39,108 nucleotides of DNA from Actinomycetota bacterium (lineage in GTDB: Bacteria > Actinomycetota > Thermoleophilia > Gaiellales > Gaiellaceae), in assembly GCA_020029615.1 (NCBI GenBank), contig JAIBJO010000039.1:1-39108 (forward strand). Direction: 5' to 3'. Positions within the stretch are counted from its first letter, which is position 1; each line of letters starts with the position of its first letter. A program made the translations under genes and the position numbers. The notes under the pieces are model-generated. The model was given only the letters and a program-made list of their open reading frames with translations. It was not told where the DNA came from and did no database searches. Below, piece after piece: positions 14,995 to 23,146 of this stretch.

Positions 14995-17900
14995 GAGGCC
15001 CTCTCCGGCACGTCGCCGCGAAACGCGTGGCGGACGCTGAGCTCGACGGCGATGCCCGCCGTGAGCGCGAAGACAGCCAGCGTGAGCGCCACGGACGTCC
15101 AGCCTGGCTCGAAGACGAGCGGTGGGTCCGGCAGCGCGGCCGTCACCGAGATCTGAACGAGCGAAGCCACGAGACGCGCGAGCACGACGCCCAGCAGCAC
15201 CCCGCCTACGACACCGAAGACGAAGAGCGCGTAGGTGCGAAGCCGAAGGTGCCAGCGCAGAGTGCCTGGCCCCACACCCTGGGCCTCGAGATCGAAGAAG
15301 TCGCCGCGCTCGTCGCGTAGCTCGCCGAGGAGCGTCACCCAGACACCGATCACGGCAAGCGCGAGTGCAAGCAGTGCAGCGATCCGGAGCGTGTAGCCGA
15401 TGCCTCGTGCCAGTGGGTCGCGCGTTCGCTTCTCGAGCAGGGCGCGGCGAGATGTGAGGTCGAGGTCGGAGAACGGCGGCCGGCCGAGCTCCCGCATGAC
15501 GCCGACGTCAGAGCTGTCGGGCACGGAAAGCCAGAGCTCGAGGGGCGTCGCCGTTCCCGGAGCGTCCGCATCGACCACGGACGAAAGGCCGGTCTCGTCC
15601 ACCACGACGAACTGCTCGTCCTTCGCGACCGTCGGGAAGCGCTTCGCGGTCGCGACGATGCGAACGTTCACCGCCGCGTCGAAGAGGCGGAGCGTGATGT
15701 AACCGTCCGGGCCGGCCGCGTCGGCAACGCGAGGGCTCGCGATCGCACTCAGCCTGCGACCGTCGACAGGCTGGCGTGGCCGCACGACGATCGTCTGGAC
15801 TTCGGGGAACGAGTAGTGGATGCGTCCCGGCGACACGACGGCGCTTGCCCGCCCATGAGTGATCCACCCCGTCCAGTCCGTCAGCGGCACACCGGTGCTC
15901 GGCGATGTGATTCTCAACGGCTCGAGCCGCACCGACCCGGCAGGGGCTCTCACGTCGCGTCTTTCGTGTGCGACATGCAGGAACCAGTTCTTCGCGCGCC
16001 CCGGGAGGTACAGCTGAAGCCCGATGAGGCGGCGAGGCGCACTGCCCGGACGCTGGCGGGGAACCTGTGCCGTGAGCTCGGTGCTGCCTTGCGTCGCCCT
16101 GCCGAGACGAATGACCTCGATCCGTCCGGCGGCATCGCGTACCACGAGGTCGACACCAAGGGGCGTGCCTCGCAGGTGAGCACGCAGCGAGACGGTCTCG
16201 GCATCTGCGGGGATCACCGGCCCGCCGAGCCGGAGGGACGCGTCCCCCTCGAGCCTTCGGGCGAGCGACGCCTTCGACGCCGACGAGTAGTCGGAGCGCC
16301 AGTGCATCGCCGCAAGCGCGCGCGACGGCACGCCGAGGACGGTGGCGCTCTGCACGGCCGATCCGAGGCCGATGAGATCCGCTCCTCGCCGAACGATCGG
16401 ATACGCCTCGACACCGGGCGCGAGGCTTTCGAGGCGTTCGAGCGGCGCTGCCTCGAGCGGAGCTACGAGGCTCGAGCCCTCCGAGAGCGTCACGTCAAGC
16501 GGTACCGCGAAAGCCGACTCGTCGCGAGCTCCGCGTTCGAGCGTCGCGTGGTAGCCCGCGGTGAAGAGGACGAGCCCGACCGCAACCACGAGATAGGCGC
16601 CCGCGCCAGCAGTGCGGGACGGTGCGCGCGCGAGCGCGAGGAACGCGAGGCGCAGCGCGAGCCTCCCTCGTCGCGACACGCGTTCCGCGAACACCATGAG
16701 CGGGCCCAGCGCGCGCGCCGCAGCGACTGCCGCGGCAAAGCAGACGAGGACCGGCACCACGACCAGGAGCGCTCGGTCACCGCGCGACGCGGTAGCTTCC
16801 GAGCCGAGACTTCCCCGCGCGAGCCCGACGGCGACGGCCAGAACTGCGCCGAGAGCTGCGACGTCGAGAGGGCGGATCCGCCTTCCGCTGTCCTGACCGC
16901 CCTCCCTGGCGACCACCGCGACGACGACTGCCGCGGCAAGGACCACTGCGAGGAGAAGCACACCGAGCGCCCGCGGCTCGAGCAGCGAATGGTCGATGAC
17001 CCCTCCGACCGGAACGTCGAGCCCGGTCGCGAGCGCGGCGATCGCCAGGGCGCCGACGACGATGCCGACGAACCAGCCCACGGCCGTTACCGCACCAACC
17101 TCGGCGAACAGCGCGATCCAGACCTGCGCCCTCGTCGCACCGCGCCGGAGCAGCCGGCGGCGCTCGGCTGCGAGACCGCGTCGGAGGCCGATCGCAGCCA
17201 CCATGGCGAACCCGAGCAGGAGTGCGGCAGCGCTCCCCCCGACCAGGACCATGCGCTCCGCATACGTCGATCCTCGCGCCTGCGCTTCCAGCAAGGCCGC
17301 ATCCGGGCCGACGAGCACGTAGCCGGCGCCGCTCTCCTGGAGGACACCTTGCGCGAGCGACTCCCGTTCGAGCGTGCGCCCGATGTCCCACGCGTGGACC
17401 GAGGAGGGCTCGAGCGGCACCACCCACGCCCGCACCCGGAAGAAGAGCTCGAGGGAAGGCAGCCGCTCGAGGGCCGACGTGCTCGGGGCGATAAGCGGGA
17501 CGGACTGCACGATCGATGCCTGGGCGCGCTCCTGCCGTAGGCGCTGGAAGGCAGGCCCGAGACCCGCGACGTCGCGCAGCTCACCGATACCGACACGAAC
17601 GAGCTTGATGTCCCCCTCGTGGAGCCGCGCCCGGCCCCGGTTGCCGATCTGCAGCACCTCGCACGCGGACGGGCTGCAGGCCTGCGGCAGCCGTCCCGAG
17701 ACGAGGCGCACGAACCTCTCCGGCTCGTCGAGCGCGGTCAGTCGCACGAACTCGCCGTCCAGCCAGAAGTCCCGAAAAAAGGTCACCCCGAAGGAGTCCT
17801 TGGACGTCAATCCGGCCAGCGCGTCCTGCGCCACCCGATCCGACCTCGTCGTGTGTGCTTCGAAGGGAAGGCCGATCAGGTCGACACGAAAACTCCGCTC

Positions 17901-18011
17901 GGCGGGAGGCAGGTCACCCAGTGCCTGCCGGAGTCCGAGCTCCCTCGCGATCATGCTTCCGCCGATCACCCCCACGAGCAGGGCGGTCGACGCCGCGATC
18001 CCCACCAGCAC
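14979..18011 (-). CDS. Large FtsX-like ABC permease (N-terminus probably extends to 18103 through a frameshift)
   Basis: Membrane partner of the tandem ATPase, 1010 residues from GTG 18011. It has an N-terminal helix (LVGIAASTALLVGVIGG), a long extracytoplasmic region (about 30-265), a helix cluster with the FtsX pattern (about 270-480), a second large extracytoplasmic region (about 500-840), and a final cluster of helices near 860-1000. GTG 18011 falls inside the first helix and has no ribosome binding site. A better start, ATG 18103, is out of frame; one extra G in the GGGG run at about 18073-18076 would join it and add a normal basic stretch (ARLRSQRGRALLV). So there is probably a one-base deletion, a base-call error or programmed slippage. 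It is upstream of and overlaps the ATPase gene. Confidence 0.85.
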   Translation of the reverse strand: MLVGIAASTALLVGVIGGSMIARELGLRQALGDLPPAERSFRVDLIGLPFEAHTTRSDRVAQDALAGLTSKDSFGVTFFRDFWLDGEFVRLTALDEPERFVRLVSGRLPQACSPSACEVLQIGNRGRARLHEGDIKLVRVGIGELRDVAGLGPAFQRLRQERAQASIVQSVPLIAPSTSALERLPSLELFFRVRAWVVPLEPSSVHAWDIGRTLERESLAQGVLQESGAGYVLVGPDAALLEAQARGSTYAERMVLVGGSAAALLLGFAMVAAIGLRRGLAAERRRLLRRGATRAQVWIALFAEVGAVTAVGWFVGIVVGALAIAALATGLDVPVGGVIDHSLLEPRALGVLLLAVVLAAAVVVAVVAREGGQDSGRRIRPLDVAALGAVLAVAVGLARGSLGSEATASRGDRALLVVVPVLVCFAAAVAAARALGPLMVFAERVSRRGRLALRLAFLALARAPSRTAGAGAYLVVAVGLVLFTAGYHATLERGARDESAFAVPLDVTLSEGSSLVAPLEAAPLERLESLAPGVEAYPIVRRGADLIGLGSAVQSATVLGVPSRALAAMHWRSDYSSASKASLARRLEGDASLRLGGPVIPADAETVSLRAHLRGTPLGVDLVVRDAAGRIEVIRLGRATQGSTELTAQVPRQRPGSAPRRLIGLQLYLPGRAKNWFLHVAHERRDVRAPAGSVRLEPLRITSPSTGVPLTDWTGWITHGRASAVVSPGRIHYSFPEVQTIVVRPRQPVDGRRLSAIASPRVADAAGPDGYITLRLFDAAVNVRIVATAKRFPTVAKDEQFVVVDETGLSSVVDADAPGTATPLELWLSVPDSSDVGVMRELGRPPFSDLDLTSRRALLEKRTRDPLARGIGYTLRIAALLALALAVIGVWVTLLGELRDERGDFFDLEAQGVGPGTLRWHLRLRTYALFVFGVVGGVLLGVVLARLVASLVQISVTAALPDPPLVFEPGWTSVALTLAVFALTAGIAVELSVRHAFRGDVPERASWTLE

Positions 18012-18160
18012 GAGGAGCGCTCGACCGCGTTGTGACCGGAGCCGAGCGAAACCGACGAGCGCTGCCGCGCTACCCCTTCGGACGGACGATCGCTTCGGCG
18101 CATCGTAGCCTCGCTCTCCGATCGGGCCGGCGCGAGGCCGGCTGGATCAGTCACGACCAC

Positions 18161-18269
18161 GGTTGGCACTTGCGCTGGGGTCTGGCTTGAGCCAGACCCT
18201 CAAGAGTGGCGCTCGGTTGGCACTTGCGCTGGGGGTCTGGCTTGAGCCAGACCCCCAAGAGTGGCGCTC
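18161..18269. repeat. Tandem 54/55-bp direct repeat, each copy with a perfect hairpin
   Basis: Copy 1 is 18161-18214 and copy 2 is 18215-18269; they differ only near the hairpin base (an extra G, and T versus C). Copy 1 contains the inverted repeat GGGTCTGGCT/AGCCAGACCC (18178-18199); copy 2 has the same extended to 12 bp (18231-18256), both around a TG centre. The block lies between the small minus-strand ORF ending at 18276 and the permease gene, so it could act as a double terminator. The repeat form also suggests a mobile or dispersed palindromic element. Confidence 0.8.
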
Positions 18270-18275
18270 GATCGT

Positions 18276-18461
18276 CTACCGAGACTGCACGAGGCTCTGG
18301 ACCTCGAAGAACTGCGGGCGCGCATCGGGCACCCGCCCGGTGACGGCCTTCTCGGGGGCCTCACTCGCCTTCATCGGAAAGTGTCCGAACATCTCGGCGG
18401 TCACCTCCTCGTACTCCTTCCGCTCGAGCCCCGGCAGCTCGATCAAGACTCCGACTGCCAT
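18276..18461 (-). CDS. Small protein, possibly truncated (MAVGVLIELPG type)
   Basis: A 61-residue ORF. The ATG at 18461 has the strongest kind of ribosome binding site (AAAGGAGG, 5 nt before the ATG). The first 30 residues (MAVGVLIELPG...EVTAEMFGHFP) resemble the start of small, roughly 95-residue actinobacterial proteins of ferredoxin-like fold related to monooxygenase-type dimers. The second half does not continue the expected pattern and ends early at TAG 18276-18278, just before the tandem repeat. This may be a truncated copy damaged where the repeat lies, or a distinct short protein. Function unknown. Confidence 0.5.
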   Translation of the reverse strand: MAVGVLIELPGLERKEYEEVTAEMFGHFPMKASEAPEKAVTGRVPDARPQFFEVQSLVQSR

Positions 18462-18746
18462 GCCGACCTCCTTTCTCGCTGGACAACTCCTGTCGTCCCA
18501 GGTTCGCCGCGAGCCGGGCCGACGGAAATCGGCCGATCGGAGGATCGGTCGGAGGGAATCGCGCCGCTGCCACGGAACCTCGAGCGGACTGTCGCCCGTC
18601 AGCTCGTAAGGTTCGCGCCGAACCTGGCACCGGCGGGATCGGCTGATCGGATGCTCATGCAGGCCCACGCTCGAGCGTCCTCGTCCTGTGCATCGTCCGG
18701 CTGGACGATGCCGCCACCCGCGGCCAAGGTGCACACTCGCCGGGTA

Positions 18747-19004
18747 ATGGCCCACGCGAGACGAGAGGACGGCCTCGAGACCATTGTCTCGTCCGCGCAC
18801 AGCGCCTCCGCCCAGTGCCTCGCTCGCGCCATCACGAGTGCGTTCGACGCGTGCGACGAGGCCGAGATCCACCTCTCCCAGCGTCAACGCATCGCCATCA
18901 TCGAGGCGGCGCTGCTCGAGTTCGACGGCTTCGACGTCCATCTCCTCTCGCTCGCGGTCGTCGGCCGGCTCCTCGACAGTCTCGACGGCGCAGGCGAGGT
19001 CTAG
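18747..19004 (+). CDS. Hypothetical protein
   Basis: An 85-residue ORF from ATG 18747, with strongly G/C-biased third positions typical of real genes in this genome. Coding bias is weaker upstream, so I do not use the in-frame ATG at 18651 (117 residues). The sequence is acidic, likely helical and cytoplasmic, with CDEAEIHLSQRQRIAIIEAALLEFDGFDVHLLS in two pieces that look amphipathic; no motif is recognised. It converges on the histidine kinase gene, with 10 nt between stops. No ribosome binding site is evident. The 285 nt upstream (18462-18746) contain no other gene I can support. Confidence 0.5.
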   Translation: MAHARREDGLETIVSSAHSASAQCLARAITSAFDACDEAEIHLSQRQRIAIIEAALLEFDGFDVHLLSLAVVGRLLDSLDGAGEV

Positions 19005-19014
19005 ACATGGGAAC

Positions 19015-20193
19015 TCATTCCGGCAGCCGGATCTCGGCTCGCGCTCCCTCGCCCGGTTTCGACACCAGCTTCAGGCTTCCACCCGCGGCCTCGATGCGAA
19101 AGCGCTGCGAAGCCAGGCCGACGTGGCCGTCCGCCAGTCTCTCGGTGAGCCGCTCGGCCGGGAACCCCTCACCGTCGTCCTCGACGACTAGGACCAGCTC
19201 GCGGCTGTCCTCGAACAGATCGACGCGCACGCGCGTCGCCCGGGCGTGTCGGACGACGTTCGCCAGGAGCTCGCGCGCCGCCGAGAAGACGAGCTGTTCC
19301 TGAGGGTGACGCTTGCCGTACCGGAGGTCGAGGTCCAGCTCGAGCTCGGCACGTGTCGCCGCCTGAACGGCAACGGAGCGGATGGCCGATTCGAGCCCCG
19401 CTTCGTCGAGGACGTACGGATGGAGATCGAAGATCGCCTGGCGGAGCTGATGCACGGTCAACGCGAGCGCGTCGTCGGCTCGGCCGAGCGCAGGATGACC
19501 CGACGCGGCGCCCTCAGCGACCTCCTCGAGCTCGTGGCGGGCGGAGAGCAGGTTCTGGATCGCCTCGTCGTGCAGCGCCTCGGCGAGCGCTTTGCGCTCG
19601 CGCTGCTCGGCTTCGAGCGCGTCGCCGAGCAGTCGTGAGCGCGCCTCGGCAAGGTCGTTCACGAGCTGCGTGCGTCGCTCGAGAAGCATGGAAAGAAGCA
19701 CGCACGCGGCGCCGACCCATGCGAGATAGCCCGCCTGGATGAGGATGAAGCGAGCCGTCTCCGGGTTGCCCCTCGCAGGATGGGCGGCGGCCTGGACGAC
19801 GTAGGCGGCGGTGGTAACGGCGGCCGCGACCGCGGTGACCGCCGGTCGGAAGCGAAAGGCGACCGCCACGGGGACGAGGAAGAACGCGAGCCTGGCGTGC
19901 GAGAACGGGCCACCCGACAGGAGTGCGAGCACGCTGATGGCGACGATGTCCACGTACGTCGCCGCGAGGGCGAGGCGGCTGTCGAGCGGTCGCAGGTAGA
20001 GCCACGCGAGGAGCCCGGCGCTCCAGGCGGAGAACAGCACGAGCGTCACGAGGAATCCGGTCTGATGCGGATTCGGATGTGCGAGACCCTGGCCCAGCGC
20101 GATGAGAGCTATTGCGGGAAGCCGCAGCCAGGCGACGACGCGTTCCGCTTCGACGGTCGCTTCCCCCGGCGCAGGGCCGGTCGAGCGCGTCAC
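19015..20193 (-). CDS. NarL-type membrane sensor histidine kinase
   Basis: Sensor kinase of 392 residues from GTG 20193. An N-terminal block of about six hydrophobic segments (25-170) has no sizeable extracellular domain, so it may sense the membrane. The HisKA_3 dimerisation helix follows, with phospho-acceptor His208 in KALAEALHDEAIQ. The HATPase domain has the N-box ELLANVVRHA and the G-box VVEDDGEGFPAERL. This DesK/NarX-like family phosphorylates NarL-type regulators. The partner gene is directly upstream, with 4 nt between RR stop and kinase GTG. GGAGG of the ribosome binding site sits almost against the GTG, which implies coupling to regulator translation. Confidence 0.92.
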   Translation of the reverse strand: MTRSTGPAPGEATVEAERVVAWLRLPAIALIALGQGLAHPNPHQTGFLVTLVLFSAWSAGLLAWLYLRPLDSRLALAATYVDIVAISVLALLSGGPFSHARLAFFLVPVAVAFRFRPAVTAVAAAVTTAAYVVQAAAHPARGNPETARFILIQAGYLAWVGAACVLLSMLLERRTQLVNDLAEARSRLLGDALEAEQRERKALAEALHDEAIQNLLSARHELEEVAEGAASGHPALGRADDALALTVHQLRQAIFDLHPYVLDEAGLESAIRSVAVQAATRAELELDLDLRYGKRHPQEQLVFSAARELLANVVRHARATRVRVDLFEDSRELVLVVEDDGEGFPAERLTERLADGHVGLASQRFRIEAAGGSLKLVSKPGEGARAEIRLPE

Positions 20194-20197
20194 CCTC

Positions 20198-20860
20198 CTA
20201 CTCGAGCAGTCCGCGCCTCATGGCGCTGGCGACCGCTGCGGCCCGATCGGAGACCCCGAGCTTCGCGTACAGGTGCTGGACGTGCGTCTTCACCGTCGTG
20301 AGACCGAGGTAGAGCTCCTTCGCGATCTCGGGAAGGCTCTTGCCGGCGGCGATCAGATGGAGGATCTCCTGCTCGCGCGGGGTCAGCGCCGGCGCGTCGT
20401 CCTGCCTGCGAAGCCTGATCTCCGAGACGAGACCTGCGGCGACGTCCGGCGGAACGACGTTCTCGCCACGTGCACACGCCAGAACGGCATCGACGATCTG
20501 CTCGCGGCGAGCCTCCTTCGAGACGAACCCTGCCGCGCCGGTCTCGAGCGCCTTGTAGACCACGCCGCTGTCCGAGAACGCCGAGACCAGCAGCACGCGG
20601 GTCGCGAGCCGCTCGCGTACCACGGCATTCGTGACCGCGACCCCGTCGAGCTCGGGGAGCTTGTAGTCGAGGAGCGCGACGTCCGGCGAGTGCTCGATGA
20701 TCGCGTCGAGAGCGGCACGACCGTTCTCGGCCTCCGCCACGATCTCGATCTGCCCGCTGGCGAGTAGCGCTCGAACGACTCCTTCGCGATAGAGCGGGTG
20801 ATCGTCCGCGACGAGAACGGTGACACGCTTCCGCCCTTGCTCGGCCATGACAGCGGTCAT
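20198..20860 (-). CDS. NarL/FixJ-family response regulator
   Basis: Two-domain transcription regulator, 220 residues from ATG 20860 (an in-frame ATG at 20848 is possible). The receiver domain (13-130) has the acidic pair Asp19-Asp20, phospho-acceptor Asp65 in VALLDYKLPE, and the conserved Lys in FVSKEA. The C-terminal LuxR-type helix-turn-helix reads LTPREQEILHLIAAGKSLPEIAKEL, then TTVKTHVQHLYAKLGV. It lies between the HtrA protease gene (15 nt upstream) and the kinase gene (4 nt downstream) on the same strand. Targets are unknown; autoregulation and control of the protease are plausible. Confidence 0.93.
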   Translation of the reverse strand: MTAVMAEQGRKRVTVLVADDHPLYREGVVRALLASGQIEIVAEAENGRAALDAIIEHSPDVALLDYKLPELDGVAVTNAVVRERLATRVLLVSAFSDSGVVYKALETGAAGFVSKEARREQIVDAVLACARGENVVPPDVAAGLVSEIRLRRQDDAPALTPREQEILHLIAAGKSLPEIAKELYLGLTTVKTHVQHLYAKLGVSDRAAAVASAMRRGLLE

Positions 20861-20875
20861 GGTACGCCGCTCCAG

Positions 20876-22039
20876 TTACCCGGACGCCCTCGGAACGTCG
20901 CCGAGTGTGAGCACGACTTTCCTCCTGGCGCCGTTGCGCACGACCTCGAGCTCGACCTTCTCACCGGGACGTCGGGCTGCGAGGAGCCCCGCGAGCTGGG
21001 CCGCATCGGCGATTCGCGTCCCGTCGAGCGCGACGATCGAGTCGCCTCCGACGAGCGCGACTACTCCGTTGACAGAGACGCGCTTGGTCGCTGCAAGGAG
21101 GCGCGCCTTCGCCGCCGGGCCGCCCTTGACGACGGAGACCACGACCACGCCTTGCTCGGGGAGCCCGCGGACGACCTTCGCGACGGTGGGATCGATCGTG
21201 TCGACGCGAACGCCGAGCCATGCATGGCTGGCATGGCCGCTCGCGATGAGCTGCGTTGCGACGGACTTGGCCGTGTCGCTCGGGACGGCGAAGCCGATAC
21301 CGACGTTCCCGTCGACGGACCCTCCCTGGATCTGGGAGTTGACGCCGATCACCTCTCCACGGCCGTCGAGGAGCGGGCCTCCCGAGTTGCCATGGTTGAT
21401 AGAGGCGTCGGTCTGGATCGTGTTCGGGATGGTGAAGCCGTTCGGAGCGTCGATGTCCCGCCCGGTGGCACTGACGATGCCAGCCGTCATCGTCCGGTCG
21501 AGACCGAACGGGTTGCCGATCGCATACGCGGGATCGCCCACGCTCACCTTCGCGGAGTCGGCAAACGCCAGTGGCTGGAGCGTGGCAGCCGGAGCGTGGA
21601 CGCGAACGACGGCGATGTCGCTCGTGGGGTCGGTGCCGACGATCTTGGCCGGATACGACACGCCGCTCGCAAGGCCGACGCGAATGCCCGTCGCTCCCTG
21701 CACGACATGGTCATTCGTGACGATGTCTCCTTTCGAGTCGATCACGAACCCGGATCCGAGGGCCCCGACCTCCTGCTTCGCGGGAGGCGTGAACAGCGTC
21801 GGCGGCACGACCTGCGTCTGCATGTCGGTGATCACGACGACCGCCGGCGCGGCCGAGCGGTAGATCTGATCCGGGGCGAGAGCTCCCTCAGCCGCAGACG
21901 CCTGGGACGCGGTCCGCGCTGTGGTTGACTCGATCGTCGTCGTGCCTGAGCGATCGGCCCCGAGTGCGAGGCCGACCCCCGCGCCGGCGAGTCCTCCTAC
22001 GACTGCCGCGGACAGGACTATGACGATCAGGCGACTCAC
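20876..22039 (-). CDS. HtrA/DegP-type membrane-anchored serine protease with PDZ domain
   Basis: Envelope quality-control protease of 387 residues from GTG 22039 (GGGAGG 8 nt upstream). An uncleaved or signal-type hydrophobic segment (4-28) is followed by a Ser/Thr/Ala linker. The trypsin-like domain has the triad His111 (TNDHVV), Asp141 (TSDIAVV) and Ser219 (NHGNSGGPL). The C-terminal PDZ domain (about 285-385) includes the GDSIVALDGTRI segment, but it has an insertion around AATKRVSVNGVVALV compared with usual PDZ domains. It probably acts outside the membrane. It is the first gene of an operon with the NarL regulator and kinase, so the pair may sense or control envelope stress. Confidence 0.94.
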   Translation of the reverse strand: MSRLIVIVLSAAVVGGLAGAGVGLALGADRSGTTTIESTTARTASQASAAEGALAPDQIYRSAAPAVVVITDMQTQVVPPTLFTPPAKQEVGALGSGFVIDSKGDIVTNDHVVQGATGIRVGLASGVSYPAKIVGTDPTSDIAVVRVHAPAATLQPLAFADSAKVSVGDPAYAIGNPFGLDRTMTAGIVSATGRDIDAPNGFTIPNTIQTDASINHGNSGGPLLDGRGEVIGVNSQIQGGSVDGNVGIGFAVPSDTAKSVATQLIASGHASHAWLGVRVDTIDPTVAKVVRGLPEQGVVVVSVVKGGPAAKARLLAATKRVSVNGVVALVGGDSIVALDGTRIADAAQLAGLLAARRPGEKVELEVVRNGARRKVVLTLGDVPRASG

Positions 22040-22232
22040 GGCTGATACCTCCCTTGACGTGCTGACTTCGTCCAGCCGGAATCGTCCCTCTGCTCGTCGG
22101 ACGGGACGATCAACCGACCAGGCGATCGCTCCGGCCGGTCGTCAGCGTGGGTGCAGGAGGGGCTCCTCGTCCTCCCGATCGACCGCTCGGCCCATGGGCC
22201 CGCTTCCGGCCGAGGGCCATGCTCGAGTCGAT

Positions 22233-22472
22233 ATGGCCGCGATGGTGCGTACCCGAGACAGCGCCCACACGTCGAGGGCCGAGCTCGACGTGCTCCATCA
22301 CCCGCTGCACGCCGCCGAGCACGAGATCGAGCATCTCTGGTCGCTCGCGGCAGAAGGTGAGAGCGCAGCAACGCCCGTCATCCTCATCGGTACCTGGATC
22401 GCCGTGGTCGTCCCGCTCGTGCTCGCCGTCGTCGGCATCGCGCTCGTCGTCGCCTATCTGATCACTCGCTAA
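22233..22472 (+). CDS. Small single-span membrane protein, function unknown
   Basis: A 79-residue ORF from ATG 22233 with strongly G/C-rich third positions. In-frame ATGs at 22194 and 22242 are alternatives; none has a clear ribosome binding site. A soluble, His/Glu-rich N-terminal half (HHPLHAAEHEIEHLW) is followed by a long hydrophobic helix (about 50-76, ILIGTWIAVVVPLVLAVVG) ending in the C-terminal residues ITR. A short tail-anchored protein is likely. It is divergent from the HtrA operon and 12 nt upstream of the next gene, with which it may be co-transcribed. No homologous family is recognised. Confidence 0.55.
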   Translation: MAAMVRTRDSAHTSRAELDVLHHPLHAAEHEIEHLWSLAAEGESAATPVILIGTWIAVVVPLVLAVVGIALVVAYLITR

Positions 22473-22484
22473 CGTGCGGCGGCG

Positions 22485-23114
22485 ATGCCGCTGCAGAACC
22501 GGGTCACCCCGCTCGGCGAGCTGATCGCCGACCCGGGACGCGGGCTCGTCTACGGAAACCGCGGGTGCCTCCACGACCGCCACGGGGGCATCCGCAGACG
22601 GTTCGTCGGCAAGCGCTGGATCGCCTGCCGGCTCGAGTTCCGCGGCTGGCAGCGCGAGCCGTTGCTGCAGCCCGGGCGCTTCACGGAGCTGTTCTTCCTC
22701 GACGAGGCGACGGCTCTCGCCGCAGGGCACCGCCCGTGCGCGCTCTGCCGCCGCGAGGACTACGTGCGGCTGACTCGGGTATGGGACTCGCTCCACCCCG
22801 GCCAGGTGGGCGCCGACGCGATCGACGCGCAGCTCCATGCAGAGCGCGTCATCCCGGCAGGCCGAGGGCAACGGCACCACGTCGCCGAGCTCGCTGAGCT
22901 CCCAGACGGAGCATTCGTCCTGAACGACGGCCACCCCTACCTCGTGCTCGGGAACCGGCTCCTACGGTGGGCGCCGTCCGGCTATGCGGCGCCGCGGCAG
23001 CGGCCGGCAGATGGTCGTGTCCAGCTGATAACTCCGCCGTCGCTCGTCGCAGTCCTTCGCTCCGGCTGGGACCCGCTCGTACCGCTCCTCCACCCGTCCG
23101 CTCTCGCGCCCTGA
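22485..23114 (+). CDS. Conserved hypothetical protein with a CxxC motif
   Basis: A 209-residue cytoplasmic protein. It belongs to a conserved but uncharacterised family that starts MxLQNRVTP and contains the GHRPCALCRREDY motif (81-93 here). Cys85 and Cys88, with Cys28 and Cys48 earlier, could form a zinc site like that of the Ada N-terminal domain (RPCxxC). WIACRLEFRGW (46-56) and TELFFLDEATALAAGHR (68-82) are the other strongly patterned parts. A role in nucleic acid repair or binding is only a guess from the Ada-like cysteine motif. It follows the small membrane protein gene by 12 nt and precedes the MFS gene by 32 nt. Confidence 0.8.
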   Translation: MPLQNRVTPLGELIADPGRGLVYGNRGCLHDRHGGIRRRFVGKRWIACRLEFRGWQREPLLQPGRFTELFFLDEATALAAGHRPCALCRREDYVRLTRVWDSLHPGQVGADAIDAQLHAERVIPAGRGQRHHVAELAELPDGAFVLNDGHPYLVLGNRLLRWAPSGYAAPRQRPADGRVQLITPPSLVAVLRSGWDPLVPLLHPSALAP

Positions 23115-23146
23115 CGCGCCGGACATCGGCGTGAGATGATCGCCGG

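Noticed and set aside
15816-17540. 574-residue plus-strand ORF
   Set aside because: It is antisense to the FtsX-like permease; composition is typical of shadow frames in high-GC DNA and no motif is seen.
18161-18269. Possible CRISPR array
   Set aside because: Only two copies in direct contact without spacers, and the cores are hairpins; this is a tandem repeat, not an array.
18462-18941. Minus-strand extension of the 61-residue ORF to 221 residues
   Set aside because: The extension lacks family-like sequence, and a very strong ribosome binding site marks ATG 18461 as the start.
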